The translations under genes and the position numbers were made by a program. A stretch of DNA of 33,253 bases from CAZFAT01 sp964517075 (GTDB taxonomy: Bacteria > Acidobacteriota > Vicinamibacteria > Vicinamibacterales > SCN-69-37): assembly GCA_964517075.1 (NCBI GenBank), contig CAZFAT010000161.1, positions 1 through 33,253 on the forward strand, given 5' to 3'. This document shows positions 1 through 7,027 of the stretch, piece by piece; position 1 is the stretch's first letter, and each line of letters opens with the position of its first letter. The notes under the pieces are model-generated. The model worked only from the letters and a program-made list of their open reading frames with translations, did not search any database and was not told the origin of the DNA.

Positions 1-69
1 CGCCAGGACGGCTCGTTCACGGTCACGAACACCCGCAACGGTTTCAGTAAGACCTACGCGCGACGATGA
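1..69 (+). CDS. C-terminal fragment of an unidentified protein
   Basis: The first 69 bases read in frame 1 as 22 residues (beginning RQDGSFTVTNTRN, ending TYARR) followed by TGA at 67-69. The gene begins outside the window. The pattern 'DGSFTVTNTRNGFSKTY' reminds me of the tail of some acidobacterial MBL-fold (ComEC-like) hydrolases, but that is recollection and too short to rely on. It converges on the minus-strand operon, with a palindromic element between them. Confidence 0.5.
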   Translation, partial: RQDGSFTVTNTRNGFSKTYARR

Positions 70-97
70 GAGAGAGTGCGCTCCGGAATTACGCGAT

Positions 98-154
98 GGA
101 GGGGCCGACCTTCAGGTCGGCCCGCACCCGGCCGGTCTGAAGACCGGCCGCTCC
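98..154. repeat. Cloverleaf-like palindromic intergenic element
   Basis: Two perfect hairpins lie side by side. Arm one is 102-110 paired with 115-123 (9 bp, loop TTCA). Arm two is 130-137 paired with 142-149 (8 bp, loop TGAA). An outer GGAG (98-101) pairs with CTCC (151-154), closing a three-stem cloverleaf. The two loops are reverse complements, so the arms look like diverged inverted copies. It lies between the stop codons of two convergent genes and could end transcription from both sides. The structure also resembles REP-like repeats. Confidence 0.65.
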
Positions 155-156
155 AC

Positions 157-1599
157 TCACCGCACATCAAACGCGGCCATTTCCTGGAGGTTGCGGACGA
201 ACAGCCGGCCTTCGGCCATGGCCGGATGGTTCCAGGTCTTGCCCGAAAGCGCGCTGAAACGACCAAGTTCCTGATGCCCGTCGGGGGTTGCTGCGACGAG
301 TACCAGGTCGCCATCCTCGGTCAGCACGATGAGCCGGCCGCTCGCCAACAGTGCCTGCCCGTAGCCGTAGCGGCCGCCCTTCCACGTCAGGTCGCCGGTC
401 GCCGCGTCGACGCACGCGAGAATCGATTCGTCCAGACCGTAGATGAACCCCTCGTGCAGGACTGAACTCGTGAACTTGTTCTTCATCCTGATGTTGCGCC
501 ACACCTCGCGGACCTCGAACCGACGGCCCGCGTCGGCAATCTCGATCACCGCGGCGCCCACGCCGTAGCCGGACGAGACGAACACGCGGTTCGGGCCCAC
601 CACAAGCGGCTGCGCCACGTTGATGTCGGATGTGGTCACCCAGGGGTACGACCAAAGGAGCGCTCCGCCGTCCGGCGCGAGACCCACCAGCCGTGACGCC
701 GTGAGCACCAGCAGCTGCGGCCGGCCCGCCAGCGTGACCATCATCGGCGACGAGTACGCCTGCGGCTCGTCGAGCGAGGACCACACGCGCTCGCCCGTCC
801 GGCGGTGGTACGCCACCACCGACCGTCCGATCGGCCCGCCGGGCAGGACGATGACGACGTCACCTACGACCAGCGGCGACGCCGCCATGCCCCACCGGAG
901 GTTTGGCGCCTCGTTGTCGTCCAGGATGTTCTTGCGCCACACGAGTCGTCCGCTCGCATCGTCGAGACACCGCAGTTCGCCGGTCGCACCCAGGACATAG
1001 ACCAGGCCATCCGACCAGGTCGGTGTCGCCCGGGGACCGTCGCCCCCCATGGATTCCTGAAACAACGCTCCCCACCGGTTGGTCCACAGTTCGAGGCCGG
1101 TGCCCGCGTCGTACGCCGCCGCGACCTCCTCGCCGCCTCTCTGCTCAATGGTGAAGGCGCGGCCGCGCGCGACCGCGAACGACGCGTACCCGCCGCCGAC
1201 CGGCTGCTTCCAGAGCGGCGTCAGCCCGTTCGCCGGCCAGTTCGTCCGCACGGGCATCTGCGCGTAGTGGCCGTCGCGATTCGGGCCACGGAAATCCGTC
1301 CAGTAGGCCGGTGCGGGCGCGTCCGGACTGACGCGAACGGTTGGCGCGGGCGCCGCCGGTCCTGTCGGCGTCGCGGGCGCCAACGTCTCCGTCGGACCGC
1401 GCGCGGCCCGCTGTGCCGCCCGGTGTTCCTCGATCGCCCGGGCCTGTCCGGAACCTGTCGTCAGAAACATCAGCCGCGGCGTGCCCGCGCCGTTGAATCC
1501 CATGCGCATGCCGAAGAACTGGTACAGCACAGCGCCAGTCAGGGCCAGGCCCGCTACCGCTATCACCGTCGCGATCAGGATTTGTCGCAAGAAGGCCAT
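157..1599 (-). CDS. Membrane-anchored PQQ-like beta-propeller repeat protein
   Basis: 480 aa. Residues about 7-28 form one hydrophobic segment (signal anchor), followed by an Ala/Pro/Thr-rich linker to about residue 95. The rest is a propeller of PQQ/quinoprotein-dehydrogenase-like blades with repeating 'G..ELW', 'GRLVW', 'GERVW' and 'GDLTW' units, each preceded by a 'VYVLGATGELRCLD'-type strand. The family includes BamB-like scaffolds and true PQQ enzymes. I see no dehydrogenase cofactor signature, so a periplasmic scaffold or binding role is more likely than catalysis. Its ATG shares one base with the TGA of the upstream CNNM/CorC gene (TGATG), so translation is probably coupled. It is the last gene of a three-gene operon. 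Confidence 0.85.
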   Translation of the reverse strand: MAFLRQILIATVIAVAGLALTGAVLYQFFGMRMGFNGAGTPRLMFLTTGSGQARAIEEHRAAQRAARGPTETLAPATPTGPAAPAPTVRVSPDAPAPAYWTDFRGPNRDGHYAQMPVRTNWPANGLTPLWKQPVGGGYASFAVARGRAFTIEQRGGEEVAAAYDAGTGLELWTNRWGALFQESMGGDGPRATPTWSDGLVYVLGATGELRCLDDASGRLVWRKNILDDNEAPNLRWGMAASPLVVGDVVIVLPGGPIGRSVVAYHRRTGERVWSSLDEPQAYSSPMMVTLAGRPQLLVLTASRLVGLAPDGGALLWSYPWVTTSDINVAQPLVVGPNRVFVSSGYGVGAAVIEIADAGRRFEVREVWRNIRMKNKFTSSVLHEGFIYGLDESILACVDAATGDLTWKGGRYGYGQALLASGRLIVLTEDGDLVLVAATPDGHQELGRFSALSGKTWNHPAMAEGRLFVRNLQEMAAFDVR

Positions 1600-2912
1600 C
1601 AGTCGCCCTCGCTCTGCCTGGCCGGCAGGAGTGTCGCGCGTACTTCACGCACGCCGCGGCCCGTGGTCGCCGTCACCGTCAGGCGGACGCGCTGGTACTC
1701 CACGACGTCGCCGACCGCCGGCGGGCGTCCGAGGAGGGCCAGCACCAGGCCGCTGACGCTCTCCACCTCGGGATGTTCCAGCTCCACGTCGAAGTGCTGC
1801 CCCAGCTCGTCCAGCCGCACCGTGCCGGCCGCCCGCACCGATCCGTCCGACTCCGGTGTCAGCGCGGGCGTCCGCGGCGCGCCTTCGTCGATTTCGCCGA
1901 CCACTTCCTCGAAGAGGTCCTCGAGGCTGATGATGCCGGCCGTACCGCCATGTTCGTCGATGACCACGGCCATGTGCGCGCGCGTTCGCTGCATGGTGGC
2001 CAGCACGTCGTCGAGCGACGTGGTCTCGGGGACGACGGGAATGCGCCGGACATCGGTCAGGGCAATCGGCTCGTTGTTGATGAGGCGCCGCAGCAGGTCC
2101 TTGACGTGCAGCATGCCGACGATGTGATCCAGATCGCCTTCGAAGACCGGGTAGCGCGTATGACGCGCCTCGGTGAGGATGCGCCGCACCTCGGCCGGCC
2201 CCGCGCCGGCCGGCAGTCCCACCACGCGCACGCGCGGTACCATGGCCTGGCCCGCCGTCAGGTCGCCGAACTCGAAGAGCTCGCGCAGAATCAGGCCCGC
2301 GTCGGCGCGAATGACGCCCTCCCGCCGGCTCTCTTCGACGACCAGTTGCAACTCCTCGGACGTGTAGTACAGCTCGCGCGGATTTTCCTCGCGGCGCACG
2401 CCAATCAGCCGCAGGCATGCGTTGCCGATCCGGTTCAGCGTGATCACGAACGGCAGCAGGACGATGCGGACGGCGGACATCGGCCAGAACACCGCGCGCG
2501 CGGTGGCTTCGGCGTGCGAAAGGGCCAGGCCCTTGGGAATCATCTCGCCGATGAAGATATGCAGGTAGCTCAGCACTGTGACGGACACGACGCTCGCGAG
2601 CGCATGCACCGTCATGAACCGGCCGGCGCCGGCCACCTCGAGACGGGGCTCGAGCCAGACCGCGAGCGTGTGCTCCCCGTACATGCCCAGTCCCAGGCTC
2701 GCCAGCGTGATGCCGATTTGCGCGGTGGCGATGTACTGGTCCTGAGCCCGTGGCGACGTCATCGTCTGCAGCAGCCGGGCGGCGAGGCGGTCGCCCTCGT
2801 TCGCGCGCCGCTCCATGGTCATCCGAGGAGCGCTGACGATGGCGAATTCTGCCGCGACGAACAGCGCGTTGGCCAGCAGCAGGGCGAAGACGATCGCGGC
2901 GATGGCGATCAT
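1599..2912 (-). CDS. CNNM/CBS/CorC_HlyC transporter-associated membrane protein (hemolysin C family)
   Basis: 437 aa. The N-terminal DUF21/CNNM membrane domain covers about residues 1-180 and starts 'MIAIAAIVFALLLANALFVAAEF', with the family's 'N.L.VAAEFA' helix and 'QIGITLASLGLGMYGE'. A CBS pair follows at about 200-330 ('HTRYPVFEGDLDHIVGMLHVKDLL', 'MAVVIDEHGGTAGIISLEDLFEE'), then a CorC_HlyC domain to the C terminus. Such proteins are linked to Mg2+/Co2+ efflux and metal homeostasis; the old name hemolysin is misleading. It overlaps the upstream CNNM gene by 4 nt (ATGA) and the downstream PQQ gene by 1 nt. Confidence 0.92.
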   Translation of the reverse strand: MIAIAAIVFALLLANALFVAAEFAIVSAPRMTMERRANEGDRLAARLLQTMTSPRAQDQYIATAQIGITLASLGLGMYGEHTLAVWLEPRLEVAGAGRFMTVHALASVVSVTVLSYLHIFIGEMIPKGLALSHAEATARAVFWPMSAVRIVLLPFVITLNRIGNACLRLIGVRREENPRELYYTSEELQLVVEESRREGVIRADAGLILRELFEFGDLTAGQAMVPRVRVVGLPAGAGPAEVRRILTEARHTRYPVFEGDLDHIVGMLHVKDLLRRLINNEPIALTDVRRIPVVPETTSLDDVLATMQRTRAHMAVVIDEHGGTAGIISLEDLFEEVVGEIDEGAPRTPALTPESDGSVRAAGTVRLDELGQHFDVELEHPEVESVSGLVLALLGRPPAVGDVVEYQRVRLTVTATTGRGVREVRATLLPARQSEGD

Positions 2913-3958
2913 GGCCGCTCCCGGGCCGGCTCGCCGATATCCAGGAACTGGGCGAGCACGTCCTGCAGCGTCAGCAGGCCAATCGCGCGGTCGGCGGCGT
3001 CGGTGACGACCGCCTGGTGCAGCCGGCGTGTGCGAAGCTCCGTGATGATGCGGTCGGCCGGCAGGTCTTCGCGCACGCGCGCGACCGGCCGCAGCACGCG
3101 CCCGATCTCCGTCGATGCGCCTTCGCTGAGGTAACGCTGCACGAGGTCCTTGACCCGCAGTGTGCCCAGCACCTGGTCAGGCGTGCCCTGATACACCGGC
3201 AGCCGGCTGTACGGGCTGGCGGCCACGAGACGAACGGTGTCCTCCCAGGACGTGTCGATCGGCAGCATCGTGACGCGGTCGAGCGGCACCATCAGATCGC
3301 GCGCCGACCGGAGCCCGAGCCGCAGGGCCTGATGCAGCCGCTGCTGTTCGTCGGCTTCGAGGAGACCGCCGTCACGGCTTTCCGCAATCAGGAGCTCGAT
3401 CTCCGCGGGCGAATGAATGTGCCGGTGGCTGCCCGCGCCGAAGCCGAAGAGCTTCAGCACGGCGATGGCGCTGCCGTTGACCACCGCGATGAACGGACGC
3501 ATGGCGGCGAGCGACCATCGCATCGGGAGCAACATCGCCAACGCGACCTGGGTGGGGAACTGCAGCGCCAGCGACTTCGGCACCAGCTCCCCAATCACGA
3601 CCTGCCCCGCGGTCAGGGCGAATAGGACGATGGCGCCGGCCCACGAGGCGGCCGAGATCGGGTCGAGCCCGGTCATCGCCGCGAGCGATGGCGCGAACGC
3701 GACGGCCACCGTGGCTTGCGCATAAGCGCCGAGCAGGAGGCTCATCAACGTGATGCCGACCTGCGACACCGCGACGTAGCGATCGAGCTCCGCGGGGTGA
3801 TCGACGATCAGGAGCAGACGACGCGCGAGACGGCTGCCGCCTTCCGCGAGTTGCCGGACACGGCTTCGCCGGACGCCAACGAGCGCGAACTCGGCCGCGA
3901 CGTACAGCGCGTTGCCGAGAATCAGGACCGTCAGCACGGCCCAGACCCAGGGGGACAT
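2909..3958 (-). CDS. CNNM/CBS domain membrane protein lacking the CorC_HlyC domain
   Basis: 349 aa. The N-terminal CNNM membrane domain ('LILGNALYVAAEFALVGVRRSRV', 'VSQVGITLMSLLLGAY') spans about residues 1-190 and a CBS pair spans about 205-340 ('YSRLPVYQGTPDQVLGTLRVKDLV', 'LHQAVVTDAADRAIGLLTLQDVL'). The protein stops just after the second CBS domain, so the CorC_HlyC domain of its neighbour is absent. Full-length members are usually above 410 aa. The reading frame is intact, so this looks like a natural short form or paralogue that may pair with the next gene product. It is the first gene of the operon. Its start lies 8 nt after a TAGACT hexamer, with only a weak ribosome-binding sequence. 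Confidence 0.9.
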   Translation of the reverse strand: MSPWVWAVLTVLILGNALYVAAEFALVGVRRSRVRQLAEGGSRLARRLLLIVDHPAELDRYVAVSQVGITLMSLLLGAYAQATVAVAFAPSLAAMTGLDPISAASWAGAIVLFALTAGQVVIGELVPKSLALQFPTQVALAMLLPMRWSLAAMRPFIAVVNGSAIAVLKLFGFGAGSHRHIHSPAEIELLIAESRDGGLLEADEQQRLHQALRLGLRSARDLMVPLDRVTMLPIDTSWEDTVRLVAASPYSRLPVYQGTPDQVLGTLRVKDLVQRYLSEGASTEIGRVLRPVARVREDLPADRIITELRTRRLHQAVVTDAADRAIGLLTLQDVLAQFLDIGEPARERP

Positions 3959-3966
3959 GCGCCCTT

Positions 3967-3972
3967 AGTCTA
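3967..3972 (-). promoter_or_regulatory. -10-like TAGACT 8 nt before the CNNM start codon
   Basis: Read on the minus strand, TAGACT is followed by 8 nt and then ATG at 3958. At that distance the transcript would begin at or just before the start codon. No convincing -35 box is visible. The same hexamer precedes the genes starting at 21349 and 26423. Confidence 0.35.
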
Positions 3973-4007
3973 TGGCCTCGTGGGTGGCGACGTGCGGGGA
4001 CCCGACG

Positions 4008-4046
4008 ACCCCTCGAGGAGACGCGAGAGGCTTCTCCCCGAGGGGT
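4008..4046 (-). terminator. Stem-loop just after the DUF4142 gene
   Basis: ACCCCTCG (4008-4015) pairs perfectly with CGAGGGGT (4039-4046). After one mismatch, GGAGA (4017-4021) pairs with TCTCC (4033-4037), leaving an 11-nt loop. The hairpin begins 6 nt after the TAG stop of the minus-strand gene. There is no T tract on the exit side, so intrinsic termination is only plausible; it may instead act as an mRNA 3' stabiliser. Confidence 0.45.
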
Positions 4047-4052
4047 GGAAGG

Positions 4053-4661
4053 CTAGCGCTGAGGGGCGCGCGCGGTCTTCTGCAGCGCCTCGATCTGTTC
4101 GAGGTGATGCGTGATGACCGGCAGCGTCTTCTCGGCGAACGCCTTCACGTCCGCGTCGGTGCTCTTGCTGGCCGTCGTGAACGACTCGATGGACGCCTCG
4201 TGGTTCTGCGCCATCTGATCGATCCACGCCTGATCGAACGCCGCGCCTTCGAGCTTGTCCAGCCGGTCGTACGTCGCCTGCTGCTGATCGTTCGGTCCCG
4301 GCAGGCCGATGGCCACGCCCGGGAAGTCGACGTCGCGACGATCGGCCAGGTCGGCCAGCTGGTCATTGGCCTGCTCGTGATCGCGCTCGATCTGTTCCGC
4401 GAGCCGATCGATCCGTGAATTCTCGGATGTCCGCTGCGCGAGCTGCGCGAGATCGATCTCGGCCTTGCCCGATTCGGCGGCCCGGGTCACGAACGTCAAA
4501 TCCGCGGCCGCGAGCGGTGCCGCCGCGCCGGACCGGGTGTCCAGATCCGTGTAGCCGGACTCATCGGCGGCCGTGTCCGGACGATTGGCAGCGCGCACAA
4601 GAATGACGGCCGCGACGACCGCGAGCACGACAACGACGACCAGCGTGACGGGATTCCTCAT
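4053..4661 (-). CDS. DUF4142 ferritin-like helical exported protein
   Basis: 202 aa. The frame stays open far upstream, but the ATG at 4661 is chosen because a strong GGAGGAGGT ribosome-binding site lies just before it and the product then starts with a clean N-terminal hydrophobic segment ('VTLVVVVVLAVVAAVILVRAA', residues about 5-24). The body is a predicted long-helix bundle typical of DUF4142 (PF13628): 'FVTRAAESGKAEIDLAQLA', 'LAEQIERDHEQANDQLADLA', 'FDQAWIDQMAQNHEASIE'. Family members are predicted periplasmic or outer-membrane proteins of unknown function, often stress-linked. It stands alone and diverges from the hydrolase operon. Confidence 0.88.
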   Translation of the reverse strand: MRNPVTLVVVVVLAVVAAVILVRAANRPDTAADESGYTDLDTRSGAAAPLAAADLTFVTRAAESGKAEIDLAQLAQRTSENSRIDRLAEQIERDHEQANDQLADLADRRDVDFPGVAIGLPGPNDQQQATYDRLDKLEGAAFDQAWIDQMAQNHEASIESFTTASKSTDADVKAFAEKTLPVITHHLEQIEALQKTARAPQR

Positions 4662-4915
4662 GGTGTGACCTCCTCCCACTTGAGCCGTACCCGGTTGCAA
4701 GACGTCTGCCGAGCGCCAGGCTGAGCACTCGGCCCGGCGGCGTGCGTCCCGCGGCCTCGTCACCCGCCGCGTGCCGTGAATGTGAGGCACGGGTCGCTCC
4801 CTGCCACCGCACTTGCCCAGGGAGGGCAGCCACCGCCTTACTCCGGCCCGCTGGTCTTTGGCCGGGATCCGGGCTAGGATGCCCGCGGGTTTTCCTGCCG
4901 ACGGAGGTTCCAACC
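4662..4915. other. Divergent intergenic region
   Basis: This 254-bp gap separates the DUF4142 gene (minus) from the alpha/beta hydrolase gene (plus). It should hold both promoters. I see a possible -10 TAGGAT at 4875-4880 for the hydrolase and a small CGTGCC/GGCACG hairpin (4770-4775 with 4786-4791). I see no convincing -35 boxes and no further gene. Confidence 0.4.
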
Positions 4916-7027
4916 ATGGCACGCGCACGACTTTCCGCCTGGCCGGCGGCACTGGCCGTTCTGGGGCTGCTCGTTCCGGGTGTCCTGGCGGTGCAGGAGG
5001 CGCCGGGGGCCGCCGATGCGCGCGGCAGCCGGCTGCAGGACGCCGATCACTGGAGCTGGGCGCCACCCGATCCGTTCCCGACGCGCGAGGCCTGGGAAGC
5101 GCGAGCCCGGCAGCTTCGCTGGAAGGTGAAACTCGCGGCCGGGCTCTGGCCCGAGCGCGCGCGCACGCCGCTCAATGCGCGTGTCTTCGACGTGCAGAAC
5201 GCCGACGGGTTCCGCGTGGGAAAGGTGCACTTCGAAAGCGCGCCAGGCTTTCTGGTGACCGGCAACATCTTCTATCCGACGGTCGGGACCGGGCCGTATC
5301 CGGCCATCCTCACGCCGCACGGGCACTGGCAGTACGGCCGCCTGCAGAACACGGCCAGCGGCTCGGTGGTCGCGCGCTCCATCGACTTCGCGCGCCAGGG
5401 CTACGTGGTCTTTGCCGTCGACATGGTCGGCTACAACGATTCGTTCCAGTTGCCGCACGACGGATCGAAGAGCCGGGCGCAACTGGTCGGTGACGCGCCG
5501 CTCCCGTACGAAGCGCGGCTGTTCCGCGCGGACTTCCAGTTCCCGGAGGCCGAGCTCTACGGCTTCAACCTCGCCGGAATGCAGTTGTGGAACAGCATCC
5601 GCGCGCTCGACTTCCTGTCGTCGCTGCCGGAAGTGGACGCGTCGCGCCTGGGCGTGACGGGCGCCTCGGGCGGCGCGACGCAGGCGCTGCTCCTCATGGC
5701 GGCCGATGACCGCGTCAAAGTGGCCGCTCCGGTCAACATCATCGGCGCGGCGAAGCAGCCCGGCTGCAGCTGCGAGAATCCGCCCGGGCTGTGGGTCGGC
5801 ACGTCGACCATCGAGGTGGCGGCGACCTTCGCACCCAAGCCGTTGATCCTCGTCTCGGCGACGGAGGATCCGTGGACCAACTCCACGCCGACGCGCGAGC
5901 TCCCGATGATGCGGCGGTACTACGATCTCTTCGGTGCCGGCGGCCAGGTGGCCAACACGCACGTGAAGGCCGGCCACAACTACAACGCGGAGAGCCGCGC
6001 CGCCGTCTACGCGTTCTTCCGCCGGCACCTCAACCCGCCGGGGCCCGCGATTGAGGCGCCGCCGCCCGTCGCCGTGGAGATGAAGTCGCTTGGCGACCTG
6101 CGGGTGTTTCCGGACACGGTGCTGCCGAAGGCAGCCCGCGCGGGCCGCGCCATCGCGCAGGACTGGATCCGGACCGCGACGGCGAACCTGGGCCGCGCGT
6201 TCCCCGCGGACCGCGCCGCGCTCACCGAGTTCCGGGCGACCTTCGGTCCGGCGCTGGCGCTCGTGCTGAACGTCGAGAAGCCCGCTCCGACGGCGCTGCT
6301 CCGGGCCGTCGACGCCGAGGAAACCCGCGACGGGTGGATGATGACCCGTGAGCGCGTGGGCCGCCGCGGGCAGGGCGATGCCATCGAGGTCGAGTCCGTT
6401 CGCCGCGCCGGCGGCACGCCGTCGGGCGCCGTGTTGCTCGTCGCCCCCGAATCCTACGGCCGCCTGATGCCCGGGACGGGTCTGCCAGGTCTGCCGGGAG
6501 CCCGGGCGCTCGTCGAGCAGGGTCAGGCCGTGTATCGCGTGCGCGGCTACGCGTCGGGCCAGTTGCGAATCCCCGATCGCACCTGGGATTCATTCGCGCA
6601 ATCCGCGGCGTACAACCGCCCGAATCAGGTGCTCGCGGTGCAGGACATCCTGACGGCCATGGCCGCCATTCGCCGGTCGGGTGTGTCGATACCGATCACG
6701 GTGATTGGCGTCGGCGACGCTGGCTTGGCCGCCGCGCTGGCGGTGGCGATCGACGGCGGCGCGGCACGGCTCATCGCCGATCTCGACGGTCAGGACCCCG
6801 GCTACGACCGGGCGTTCCGCCAGCTGATGCCCGTCGCCGCCGTGCGTCAGGTCGGCGATCTCCGGACAGCCCTGTTGATCGTCAACGGACCCGTCCATCT
6901 CGTGAATCCCGGCGCGACCTTCGATCGCGCGTGGTACGTCGAGCAGGGGAAGCGATCCGGCCTGCAGGTCACCGTGCACGACCGCGCGGACTTCACCGAT
7001 CCGGGTGTGTTCCGGTCGATGTTCTGA
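4916..7027 (+). CDS. Secreted alpha/beta hydrolase, acetyl-xylan-esterase-like, with a second degenerate hydrolase-like half
   Basis: 703 aa. The ATG at 4916 is preceded by GGAGG at 4903-4907 and gives a signal peptide (about residues 1-26). The first half (about 95-375) is an alpha/beta hydrolase of the AXE1/Abhydrolase_7 kind: oxyanion strand 'ILTPHGHW', nucleophile elbow 'GVTGASGGATQ' with Ser251, acid Asp318 in 'SATEDPW', His354 in 'KAGHNYN'. The second half (about 385-703) repeats the fold outline ('GAVLLVAPES', 'IPITVIGVGDAG') but the elbow reads GVGDAG (598-603), with Asp601 where a nucleophile would sit. It is probably non-catalytic. The likely role is ester cleavage on plant polysaccharides or related esters in the periplasm. 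The stop overlaps the dctA start (TGATG). Confidence 0.8.
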   Translation: MARARLSAWPAALAVLGLLVPGVLAVQEAPGAADARGSRLQDADHWSWAPPDPFPTREAWEARARQLRWKVKLAAGLWPERARTPLNARVFDVQNADGFRVGKVHFESAPGFLVTGNIFYPTVGTGPYPAILTPHGHWQYGRLQNTASGSVVARSIDFARQGYVVFAVDMVGYNDSFQLPHDGSKSRAQLVGDAPLPYEARLFRADFQFPEAELYGFNLAGMQLWNSIRALDFLSSLPEVDASRLGVTGASGGATQALLLMAADDRVKVAAPVNIIGAAKQPGCSCENPPGLWVGTSTIEVAATFAPKPLILVSATEDPWTNSTPTRELPMMRRYYDLFGAGGQVANTHVKAGHNYNAESRAAVYAFFRRHLNPPGPAIEAPPPVAVEMKSLGDLRVFPDTVLPKAARAGRAIAQDWIRTATANLGRAFPADRAALTEFRATFGPALALVLNVEKPAPTALLRAVDAEETRDGWMMTRERVGRRGQGDAIEVESVRRAGGTPSGAVLLVAPESYGRLMPGTGLPGLPGARALVEQGQAVYRVRGYASGQLRIPDRTWDSFAQSAAYNRPNQVLAVQDILTAMAAIRRSGVSIPITVIGVGDAGLAAALAVAIDGGAARLIADLDGQDPGYDRAFRQLMPVAAVRQVGDLRTALLIVNGPVHLVNPGATFDRAWYVEQGKRSGLQVTVHDRADFTDPGVFRSMF

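Noticed and set aside
2909..3958. Short CNNM protein as a frameshifted pseudogene
   Set aside because: The frame is intact, ends in a sound ATGA overlap with the next gene, and both the membrane and CBS domains are whole.
4770..4791. CGTGCC/GGCACG hairpin as riboswitch or attenuator
   Set aside because: It has only 6 bp with a 10-nt loop, matches no known riboswitch, and lies 125 bp before the gene without a leader peptide.
4662..5066. N-terminal extension of the DUF4142 protein
   Set aside because: The strong ribosome-binding site and the signal segment place the start at 4661. The extension also overlaps the divergent hydrolase gene.
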